From Dyadobacter sp. CY347 (GTDB lineage Bacteria; Bacteroidota; Bacteroidia; Cytophagales; Spirosomataceae): a stretch of 64,000 nucleotides of DNA. Location of the stretch: assembly GCF_021502655.1 (NCBI RefSeq), contig NZ_JAKFFT010000004.1, positions 496,001 to 560,000 on the forward strand, given 5' to 3'. The notes under the pieces were generated by a model. That model was given only the letters and a program-made list of their open reading frames with translations. It searched no databases and was not told the origin of the DNA. This document shows, piece by piece, positions 56,757 to 64,000 of the stretch. Each line of letters opens with the position of its first letter. The stretch's first letter is position 1. A program made the translations under genes and the position numbers.

Positions 56757-59700
56757 ATGCGTTATTATTATACCCTGTTTCAAATCTTCTTTATCATCCT
56801 TTCCAGTGTTCACATTGCCCTCGCCCAGGGCAGAGATGTAACCGGAGTTGTGCAGACCGCAACGGGCGAATCATTACCTGGCGCAACGGTCGTTATCACC
56901 GGGACGAACGCAGCTACCATTACAGATGCTGACGGAAAATTCACAATCACAGCCCAGAACGGCCAGACACTCCGCGTTACTTTTATAGGCTATCTGCCTG
57001 CCGAAGTGCCGGTTACAGATCAGACCAGCTACACGATTCAGCTCGCTGAGGATGCGCAAAATCTGGAAGAGTTTGTGGTGATTGGTTACCAGTCGGTACG
57101 CCGCTCGGATCTGACAGGTGCGACGGGAATTATAGATGCCCAAAATACAAACAAGCGGATTGCCCGCTCCGTACCGGAAGCATTGCAGGGAATGACCCCG
57201 GGCGTTGCTGTCCGTAACGGCGGTGCACCGGGGCAGGAAGCGGTTGTAAATATACGCGGATTGAGTACATTGTTTGGAAATGCCAGTCCGCTTTATGTGA
57301 TCGACGGGATGCTGGCCGATGCCAACACGACGGTTAACCCCAATGATGTAGAAACGATCCAGGTCCTGAAAGATGCTTCGGCGGCCGCCATTTACGGCTC
57401 CCGGGCTGCTAATGGCGTAATCATTATTACTACCAAAAAAGGAAAAGAAGGCGCACTGAAAGTGGATGCGTCTGCACGGTTTGGGCTCTCGTCGCTTCCC
57501 AAAAGGTGGGATATGATGAATGCACAGGAATATGTGGCAACAAATACCCGCGCTTACCAGGCGGCAGGTTACGCATTGCAGCCATCTGTGGTCGATTATA
57601 ATGGGACTGTAAATACAAATTGGGCCGATGAGCTCCTGCAAACGGGAAGCATTCAGGACTATAATGTAAGCTTATCCGGTGGAGGGAAGGATAGTAAATA
57701 CCTGATCTCCGGTTCGTATTTCGCCGACGAAGGTGTGCTCAAAGCAAGGGATTTTAAACGCGGTTCTATGCGGATCAATACGGAAGCAACGCGTAATAAA
57801 TTTACTTTCGGGGAAAACCTGATGGTGTCCAGCACTGAGCGCAATTCGCCTTTTCAGGGCGGATTTGCGGAGGGAAATGCGTGGTATGACATCTGGACCA
57901 GCCTGCCGATCATCCCGGTTCAAAGTGCCGACCTGCAAAGCACTTCCAATCCGGGTGGGTGGGGTTACGGCTCGTTCAATGCGCGTTCGTTTTCCAGGAA
58001 CCAGGCTGCCATCAACGACATTACCCGCTCGACTTCCAATTTTTTCAAAGTGCTGGGTAATGCTTTCATCGATTATAAGATCCTCAAAAACGTCACTTAC
58101 CGCTTCAACGCAGGTTTGGAAACCAGTTTTGACAAAACCAATAGTATCAGAAAGGAAGGACTCTGGTACTGGAACCAGTCGCCTGAATTCAGCAGCGTAG
58201 GGCAGACCCGGGCGCAGTTTCTGAGCTATTTGTTTGAGCATACATTAAACTTCAATTTTACATTTAACAAACATAATTTAAACGGTGTAGTAGGCTATAC
58301 CCAGCAAACCATTCGCAATGATGACGTTGGCGGGCGACGTTTGCAGCTTGGCGTGTATGGCGGGGAGTATTTTACGACCATTAATTCAGCCAGCGGCGGG
58401 ATGACCGCAACCGGAACCCGTTCGCAAACGCTCATTAACTCTGCTTTGGGCAGGTTGAATTATAATTTTGCAGAGAAATATTACCTCACATTCACTTTCC
58501 GGGCCGATAAGGACTCGCGTTTCTCGCCTGCGCACCGCACGGGATATTTCCCGTCAGCAGCCGCTTCCTGGAAAATCAGCAATGAAGAATTTTTCAAATC
58601 CGACATTGTCAATGAACTGAAACTGAGAGGATCCTATGGTGTCCTGGGATCGGCAAATTTGAGCAACTACCAGTTTACCGGTTTCTTGAACCAGGCGCCG
58701 CGCGCAGTTTTCGGATCGGGGCAAACGGAGTTTCCGGGCGCTACGCAAGCCAGGCTGGTTTATGAAGATATCAAGTGGGAACAAAAGGCAACGACCAACA
58801 TAGGGGCCGATCTGGTGCTGTTCAATAATAAGCTCGCCATTACCATTGATGCATTCCGCTCCGTGGCCAAAGACGTTCTGCTATCCTTACCGCTGCCTCT
58901 TTATATAGGTAATCTGCAAGGCGATCCGTTGGTCAATATCGGTTCCATTGAGAATAAGGGCATTGAGCTGGATTTTGCTTATCGCCATACATCAGGACCA
59001 TTTACATGGAGCATTGCACCCAATTTTAGTTTGATCCGTAATAAGGTGCTTGAACTGGGTAACCTGGGCGTGGATGAGGAAACCGGAGAGCCGCGGAATT
59101 ACATTCAGTCGGGCAACACGCGTTCGCAGGTTGGCCGTTCGATTGGGGAATATTATCTGATCAAAACAGACGGTCTGTTCCAGAACGACGAAGAGATCCA
59201 GGCGCACAGAGCGCAGGCAGCATATGCAAAACCAGGCGATGTCCGCTACGTAAATCGCATTGACCAGGGAACCAATGATGATATCAATGATCGCGACCGC
59301 ACATTTGCAGGCAGTCCCTGGCCGAAACTGACTTCCGGTTTGATCCTGAATGGCTCATGGTCGGGCTTGTCGCTGAATGTCCAATTCTACGGTGCATTCG
59401 GGCAAAAAATTTACAATGATGTTAGAAGGGATATCGATGGAATGGGTTATTCCAACTATCGCCGCGATATTAACCCTTGGACTCCGCAAAATACGGATAC
59501 TGACTTTCCCCGCCTGGGTGTTTCTTATTCCACGGGAGCGGCAGGCGACCCTGCCAGTGCCGATCGCGGGATTGTTTCCAATGTTCGCGGCAATACGGAC
59601 CGCTGGCTCGAAAACGGCTCATATCTGAGGCTGAGAAATGTGGAGCTTTCTTATTCCATTCCCGAAGCTGTCACCACGAAACTAGCTTTGAGCAATGCGA

Positions 59701-59858
59701 GGATTTATGTGAGCGCTCAGAACTTGCTGACTTTCACCAAATATACCGGCCTCGATCCTGATGTGGTAGGAGCGAATTTCAACCTGGAACCGGGCGTCGA
59801 CCTGGGTGGATATCCATCGTCGCGCATTATCTCATTCGGTCTCAACCTGGGTTTCTGA
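56757..59858 (+). CDS. SusC/RagA-type TonB-linked outer membrane protein
   Basis: 1033 residues with a signal peptide (LSSVHIALAQ). A carboxypeptidase-regulatory-like domain (27-105), then the SusC-type plug (LEEFVVIGYQSVRRSDLTGATGIIDAQNT; VNIRGLSTLFGNASPLYVIDGM) and a large beta-barrel, ending in YPSSRIISFGLNLGF with the final aromatic. It forms the outer membrane import channel with the SusD-like lipoprotein encoded directly downstream. The glycan is not identified by SusC alone. Confidence 0.95.
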   Translation: MRYYYTLFQIFFIILSSVHIALAQGRDVTGVVQTATGESLPGATVVITGTNAATITDADGKFTITAQNGQTLRVTFIGYLPAEVPVTDQTSYTIQLAEDAQNLEEFVVIGYQSVRRSDLTGATGIIDAQNTNKRIARSVPEALQGMTPGVAVRNGGAPGQEAVVNIRGLSTLFGNASPLYVIDGMLADANTTVNPNDVETIQVLKDASAAAIYGSRAANGVIIITTKKGKEGALKVDASARFGLSSLPKRWDMMNAQEYVATNTRAYQAAGYALQPSVVDYNGTVNTNWADELLQTGSIQDYNVSLSGGGKDSKYLISGSYFADEGVLKARDFKRGSMRINTEATRNKFTFGENLMVSSTERNSPFQGGFAEGNAWYDIWTSLPIIPVQSADLQSTSNPGGWGYGSFNARSFSRNQAAINDITRSTSNFFKVLGNAFIDYKILKNVTYRFNAGLETSFDKTNSIRKEGLWYWNQSPEFSSVGQTRAQFLSYLFEHTLNFNFTFNKHNLNGVVGYTQQTIRNDDVGGRRLQLGVYGGEYFTTINSASGGMTATGTRSQTLINSALGRLNYNFAEKYYLTFTFRADKDSRFSPAHRTGYFPSAAASWKISNEEFFKSDIVNELKLRGSYGVLGSANLSNYQFTGFLNQAPRAVFGSGQTEFPGATQARLVYEDIKWEQKATTNIGADLVLFNNKLAITIDAFRSVAKDVLLSLPLPLYIGNLQGDPLVNIGSIENKGIELDFAYRHTSGPFTWSIAPNFSLIRNKVLELGNLGVDEETGEPRNYIQSGNTRSQVGRSIGEYYLIKTDGLFQNDEEIQAHRAQAAYAKPGDVRYVNRIDQGTNDDINDRDRTFAGSPWPKLTSGLILNGSWSGLSLNVQFYGAFGQKIYNDVRRDIDGMGYSNYRRDINPWTPQNTDTDFPRLGVSYSTGAAGDPASADRGIVSNVRGNTDRWLENGSYLRLRNVELSYSIPEAVTTKLALSNARIYVSAQNLLTFTKYTGLDPDVVGANFNLEPGVDLGGYPSSRIISFGLNLGF

Positions 59859-59889
59859 TCAGCAGCCATTTATCTCAAAAGACATCAAC

Positions 59890-61434
59890 ATGAAAAAGAT
59901 ATTTTTGCTTACTTCAATCATTTTAATGGTAACTACGGCTTGTAACCGTGACTTTGATCAGCCTAATCCAAATAACCCAACCATTGCCTCTTTCTGGAAA
60001 AGCCAGGCCGATGCTATCAAGGGGATCAATGCGGTTTACAGCACATTCCACCGGACTGCCACACTGTATTCCCGGTTTTTGTTCTATCACGGCATGCTGC
60101 GCTCGGACGAAGGCTATGGCTCAGGCGGCGACATTACACTGAACAATGTCATGAGCTTCAACCAGACCAACTATAATGAGGGACTAACCGCCGGCACCTG
60201 GCAGAATTTGTTTATCGGCATTTTCAGGGCCAATCAGGTGCTGGCTTATGTTCCTGGGATCGAGATGGATGAAGCATTGAAAAGCCGAATTATCGGTGAA
60301 GCGAAATTCATGCGCGGGCTGTTTTATTTTAACCTGACACTTTATTTTGGAAGGCCGCCCATCATTCTTGAACCTTCCGAACCAACTGACCGTCCGTCTA
60401 ATGCAACCAGTGAAGAGGCGTGGGCACAGGTTGTAAAAGACCTGACAGAAGCGGCACCAGCATTACCACTGAGCTACACAGGCGACGACCTGGGCCGGGC
60501 CACGCGCGGTGCGGCAATGGGCTTGCTGGGAAAAGCGTATTTGCAGCAAAACAAAAATCAGGAAGCGGCGACCGCATTGGCGTGGTTTATTACAGGTGAG
60601 GGAAAAGGCTTATATACGCTTACAGCCAACTATCAGGACAATTTCAAAGCTTCCACAGAGAATAACAGCGAATCCGTTTTTGAAATACAATTCCGCTTTA
60701 ATCCCAACGAAAACACAGACGACGACGTGGACGAAACCCGGATCAATAACACCGGGACTTCGATTGCCCAGTTTTATGCCCCGCGGGGTGTTGGCTTCTC
60801 AGATGGTGGTGCGCGTCGCTGGCTGGTAGGGGAGTTCAAAAAAGAGAATACCGCCCTGGGCACCCGGGACCCAAGACTTGCCGCAACATTGCTGTTCGAC
60901 TCGACGGACGTTCGCGGGCCTAATTTTACAATGGTTTATGGACAAACATTTGCCAGCCGTTACGGCACTAATACAGGCGAAAGCAGTGCTGTGTGGTTCA
61001 GAAAACAACTGAATGATAATGAAGCAGGCCGGACCGAAGAAGGTTTCCGTTCGCCCAATAACCACCGCTTGCTGCGCTATGCCGACATTCTGCTGATGTA
61101 TGCCGAGGCGCTCAATGCACAGGGGCAGACAACGCAGGCTTATCCTTACGTAGACATGGTGCGCGTGCGTGCAGGCTTGCGGCCGCTTTCCCAAGCCCGG
61201 CCAGGCTTATCGCAAGCACAGTTTCTCACCCAGATCAAGCACGAACGCATTACCGAGCTGACAGGTGAAACCTGGCGGTTTGCCGACTTGCAGCGCTGGG
61301 GCGACTTAGGGAAGGAACTTGCCGTACGTGATCCGGAATTTACTAATTTCGAAGAAGGCAGGAACGAATTTTATCCCATTCCACAATCGGATATCGATTT
61401 AAATCCCAACCTGACGCAGAACCCGCGTTATTGA
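59890..61434 (+). CDS. SusD/RagB family surface glycan-binding lipoprotein
   Basis: 514 residues from the ATG at 59890, chosen because it gives a lipobox (MVTTAC, Cys19); the longer frame starting at 59806 overlaps susC. The SusD pattern includes the N-terminal WKSQADAIKGINAVYSTF, the GEAKFMRGLFYFNLTLYFG block, the TPR-like middle (AAMGLLGKAYLQQNKNQEAA), and the C-terminal LRYADILLMYAEALN and ERITELTGETWRFADLQRWG. It should form the lid of the SusC channel and bind the glycan. The gene follows susC by 31 bases. Confidence 0.95.
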   Translation: MKKIFLLTSIILMVTTACNRDFDQPNPNNPTIASFWKSQADAIKGINAVYSTFHRTATLYSRFLFYHGMLRSDEGYGSGGDITLNNVMSFNQTNYNEGLTAGTWQNLFIGIFRANQVLAYVPGIEMDEALKSRIIGEAKFMRGLFYFNLTLYFGRPPIILEPSEPTDRPSNATSEEAWAQVVKDLTEAAPALPLSYTGDDLGRATRGAAMGLLGKAYLQQNKNQEAATALAWFITGEGKGLYTLTANYQDNFKASTENNSESVFEIQFRFNPNENTDDDVDETRINNTGTSIAQFYAPRGVGFSDGGARRWLVGEFKKENTALGTRDPRLAATLLFDSTDVRGPNFTMVYGQTFASRYGTNTGESSAVWFRKQLNDNEAGRTEEGFRSPNNHRLLRYADILLMYAEALNAQGQTTQAYPYVDMVRVRAGLRPLSQARPGLSQAQFLTQIKHERITELTGETWRFADLQRWGDLGKELAVRDPEFTNFEEGRNEFYPIPQSDIDLNPNLTQNPRY

Positions 61435-61471
61435 TCATTCGAAAAAATAAATGTGCATTTAAACCAGCGTT

Positions 61472-62542
61472 ATGACATTCAAAACATGGTACAAACCAGT
61501 CCTTATCTGGTGCCTTTCATTTCTATTTATCAGTGCATCCTGCAAAAAGGAAGCAAAGAGCCCGCAGCCCGGGCAGCAGCAGGCAACTACATTTTCGAAC
61601 CCCTTACTGAATGCCGCACCCGACCCCTGGGTTTTTCAGAAGGATACAACGTACTATTATCTGCATACGCTGGGCAACAGGATCCAGATATGGAAAACAG
61701 GTAAGATGAGCCGTTTGAAAGATGTGACGCCGGTTACTGTCTTCAATCCGCCTGCATCTGGCGGAAATTCCCGGGATATTTGGGCGCCGGAGTTGTTTTT
61801 TCTGGACGGTAAATGGTATATCTATTACACCGGCTCGGATGGAGATGACCGTACCCACCGCATGTGGGTGCTGGAAAATGCAAATGCAGATCCGACGCAG
61901 GGAACGTGGACGGATAAAGGCCAGCTCAAAACGCAGCCGGCTGATCTCTGGTCCATTGATGCGACCGTTTTTCAGCAGGATACCACAATGTTCATGGTCT
62001 GGTCAGGACGCCCTTTTGCGGGTGGAACCACTGATTTGACGCAAAACCTATACATTTCCAGGATGGCAAACCCATTTACGCTTGCCGGACCGACGGTTAA
62101 AATAGCCGATCCGCAGTTTGAATGGGAAAAACGAGGGTTTCCTGTGAACGAAGGTCCCGAAATCCTTAAAAATCCGGCTGGACAGACGCTTCTGGTATAT
62201 TCAGGAAGTTACTGCGGTGACGACCGTTACTCACTGGGCCTTATGCGTTTGCAGGAAGGAAGTGATCCATTAAAGCCGGCAAGCTGGACAAAGGTGGCCA
62301 ATCCGGTTTTCACAGGCCTGGCTTCGGCCAATGCATTCGGCGTGGGTCATAATGGTTTTTTTAAATCAAAAAACGGTAAGGAAGACTGGATCATTTACCA
62401 TGCTAATTCAGCCTCAGGGCAGGGCTGCGGCGGTTCACGGAATGTCAGGATGCAGAAATTTACCTGGACTGCCGACGGCCTGCCAAGCTTTGGAGAACCT
62501 GTTTCAACGGGACAAGCCATCACCGTTCCCTCGGGGGAATAG
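61472..62542 (+). CDS. Glycoside hydrolase family 43 protein (lipoprotein)
   Basis: 356 residues with a lipoprotein-type leader (SFLFISASC, Cys24). GH43 five-bladed propeller: catalytic base aspartate in NAAPDPWVF, transition-state aspartate in SIDATVF, and general acid glutamate in VNEGPEIL. The blade motif DIWAPELFFLDGKWYIYYTGSDG is typical of GH43. Enzymes of this family act on arabinan, arabinoxylan or xylose oligomers; the subfamily is not assigned. It is the third gene of the SusCD locus, 37 bases after susD, and is surface-anchored. Confidence 0.92.
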   Translation: MTFKTWYKPVLIWCLSFLFISASCKKEAKSPQPGQQQATTFSNPLLNAAPDPWVFQKDTTYYYLHTLGNRIQIWKTGKMSRLKDVTPVTVFNPPASGGNSRDIWAPELFFLDGKWYIYYTGSDGDDRTHRMWVLENANADPTQGTWTDKGQLKTQPADLWSIDATVFQQDTTMFMVWSGRPFAGGTTDLTQNLYISRMANPFTLAGPTVKIADPQFEWEKRGFPVNEGPEILKNPAGQTLLVYSGSYCGDDRYSLGLMRLQEGSDPLKPASWTKVANPVFTGLASANAFGVGHNGFFKSKNGKEDWIIYHANSASGQGCGGSRNVRMQKFTWTADGLPSFGEPVSTGQAITVPSGE

Positions 62543-62594
62543 CGATTTGGCTTATATTTGGGCCGGAAAAGCAGTTTACATTTAAAAGTCGTTT

Positions 62595-64000
62595 ATGAAA
62601 AAATTGAGCATTAGCCTGCTGTTATTGGCATTCGTACACATTGCCCATGCACAGCAGGCAGTAATCCGCGGCGATTTCGCGGACCCTTCGGTCATTCAAG
62701 TTGGAGATACATATTATGCGGCGGGAACCAGTTCCAACTGGGCACCGGGCTTTCCGGTGATGAAATCCAGTGACCTTAAAAACTGGAAACAGACCGGATC
62801 TATCTTCCCCGACCTGACCTCCTGGGCCGACTATTACTATTGGGCTCCCGAGCTGAATTACGAGAACGGCAAAGTTTATGTTTATTATACTGCACATAAA
62901 AAGGGTGGTAACCTGTGTGTTGGGGTTGCCAGTGCCGATACACCCGAAGGACCATTCAAAGATCACGGCCCGCTGGTCTGCCAGGAAGCAGGCTCTATCG
63001 ACGGCTTCCCGATCAGGGACGAGAACAACAAGCTGCACCTGATCTGGAAAGAGGACGGCAATAGTGTAGGAAAAGCAACGCCGATCTGGATCCAGGAGAT
63101 CAATGAAGAAAGGACTGCGCTCATAGGCGAGAAAAAAGAACTTTTCAGAAATGATACGCCCTGGGAAGCGAATCTTGTAGAGGGTGTTTCAGTAATTAAA
63201 AACAATGGCTATTTCTATGCAATTTATGCGGCGGCTGGCTGCTGCGGGCCTGGGTGCACGTACGCAACGGGTATCGCACGCTCCAAAAACCTGATGGGCC
63301 CCTGGGAGAAATATCAGGGAAACCCGATCCTGACCGGGCAGGGGGAGTGGATGTGTCCGGGGCACGGAACCGCTGTGACCTATCAGGGCAAAAACTACTT
63401 CATGTATCACGCTTACGATAAGTCTTCGAACAAATATACAGGCCGTCAGGCACTGGTACGCGGTTTTGAATTCACTCCGGATAACTGGCTTCGCTTTACA
63501 GACGAATATCTTTCCCCGGCGGACAGCCCGAAGGCATTCACGGTAACGGACGATTTCAACAACGAAAAACTCGATTTGCAATGGAGCTGGTCAGTTTTCA
63601 ATAAGCCGGCGTTTGAGCTGAAAAAAGGACGGATCGGTTTGCAGTTAAAAGATGATCGCGAGCTGTTCATTGCAAGAAGGATAGAAGGTCCTAATTATGA
63701 GGCAACTGTGGAGACCATTCCCGCTAAAAGTGCACTGGCTGGCGTAGCATTGATCGGTGATGACAAAAACCTGATCTACGCGGTTGCCAAGCAGGATAGC
63801 ATTGGTGTTACCATTGTAAAAGATGGCGCGAAGAGCAGCCTGGGCAAGTTTCCGATTGCAACGAAGGGTAAGAATGTATTTATCAAAATGATCGTAAAGA
63901 ATAATACTGAAATCAGTTTCCATTACAGCCTCAACGGATCTGCTTTTACCGATTTGAAAATCGCCAATCCTGATATCACATTCCTGCCTCCGTGGGACCG
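62595..64000 (+). CDS. Glycoside hydrolase family 43 protein, partial (3' end cut)
   Basis: At least 468 residues; the reading frame runs past the window end. Signal peptide (LLLLAFVHIAHAQ). The GH43 catalytic set is visible: D in IRGDFADPSVI, D in AGSIDGFPIR and E in NLVEGVSVI, with YYWAPELNYENGKVYVYYTAH. A C-terminal beta-sandwich (from about 310, DDFNNEKLDLQWSWSVF) matches the GH43_C2/DUF1349 module of beta-xylosidases and arabinofuranosidases. It is the fourth gene of the PUL and probably periplasmic or outer-surface. Confidence 0.92.
   Translation, partial: MKKLSISLLLLAFVHIAHAQQAVIRGDFADPSVIQVGDTYYAAGTSSNWAPGFPVMKSSDLKNWKQTGSIFPDLTSWADYYYWAPELNYENGKVYVYYTAHKKGGNLCVGVASADTPEGPFKDHGPLVCQEAGSIDGFPIRDENNKLHLIWKEDGNSVGKATPIWIQEINEERTALIGEKKELFRNDTPWEANLVEGVSVIKNNGYFYAIYAAAGCCGPGCTYATGIARSKNLMGPWEKYQGNPILTGQGEWMCPGHGTAVTYQGKNYFMYHAYDKSSNKYTGRQALVRGFEFTPDNWLRFTDEYLSPADSPKAFTVTDDFNNEKLDLQWSWSVFNKPAFELKKGRIGLQLKDDRELFIARRIEGPNYEATVETIPAKSALAGVALIGDDKNLIYAVAKQDSIGVTIVKDGAKSSLGKFPIATKGKNVFIKMIVKNNTEISFHYSLNGSAFTDLKIANPDITFLPPWD

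Noticed and set aside
56874-57641. 255-residue minus-strand frame inside susC
   Set aside because: It overlaps the SusC coding region in full; its composition reflects the complementary strand of a beta-barrel gene and has no recognisable domain.
62622-63923. Several minus-strand frames under the second GH43 gene
   Set aside because: They lie opposite a GH43 reading frame with all three catalytic acids and have no independent support.

Overview
The window looks like a chromosome segment of a Bacteroidota bacterium of the order Cytophagales; a Dyadobacter-like genus is my best guess, by inference only. Supporting signs are a SusC/SusD pair, a type IX secretion (T9SS) C-terminal sorting domain, LytS/LytTR two-component genes, an outer-membrane TonB receptor with a carboxypeptidase-like N-terminal domain, and promoters of the Bacteroidota form (TTG, 19-20 bases, TAnnTTTG), most clearly before the tRNA-Asp array and the padR gene. 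No phage, plasmid, insertion sequence or CRISPR array is evident.

Layout. 1-5150: housekeeping genes on the + strand (end of pepT, RNase H, tRNA methyltransferase, glycosyltransferase, inorganic pyrophosphatase, RF3). 5172-7421: a minus-strand group with a Spy-like protein, the DUF3307/SatD pair preceded by four evenly spaced palindromes, and a small conserved protein. 7590-11964: two secreted amidohydrolase-family proteins. 12004-22945 (minus): CvfB, a TonB receptor, an RND efflux operon (adaptor, pump, TolC), and two menaquinone genes. 23031-30781: a phosphatase, a LytS/LytTR pair, a DUF3298 lipoprotein, then RadC, a TPR protein, a zinc-ribbon protein and a Nif3 protein. 30876-31292: a tRNA-Asp array whose third copy is degenerate. 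31370-34799: a DUF1801 protein and a large cupredoxin/beta-propeller/HEAT protein. 34806-35138 (minus): a candidate tRNA-like RNA with its own promoter and terminator. 35253-38323: an Lrp regulator, a PadR regulator followed by an unusual TonB fusion, an exonuclease, a tiny lipoprotein and tRNA-Ala. 38361-39073: a gene-poor patch with a decayed response-regulator gene. 39148-46632 (minus): a 1642-residue T9SS surface protein and a cluster of three tail-collar proteins with a GNAT acetyltransferase and a DUF6916 protein. 47065-53872: a SulP transporter and two kinase/receiver pairs facing each other. 54086-55949: a YtxH/DUF2382/YsnF stress-type cluster. 56757-64000: a polysaccharide utilisation locus (SusC, SusD, two GH43 enzymes), cut by the window end.

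How the genes work together. Clear functional units are the RND efflux operon, MenF with a hotdog thioesterase, LytS/LytTR, the histidine kinases with their adjacent single-domain receivers, and the SusCD-GH43 locus, which probably imports and cleaves arabinose- or xylose-containing glycans. The least explained elements are the tRNA-like RNA, the SatD operator array, the tail-collar cluster and the PadR/TonB fusion.
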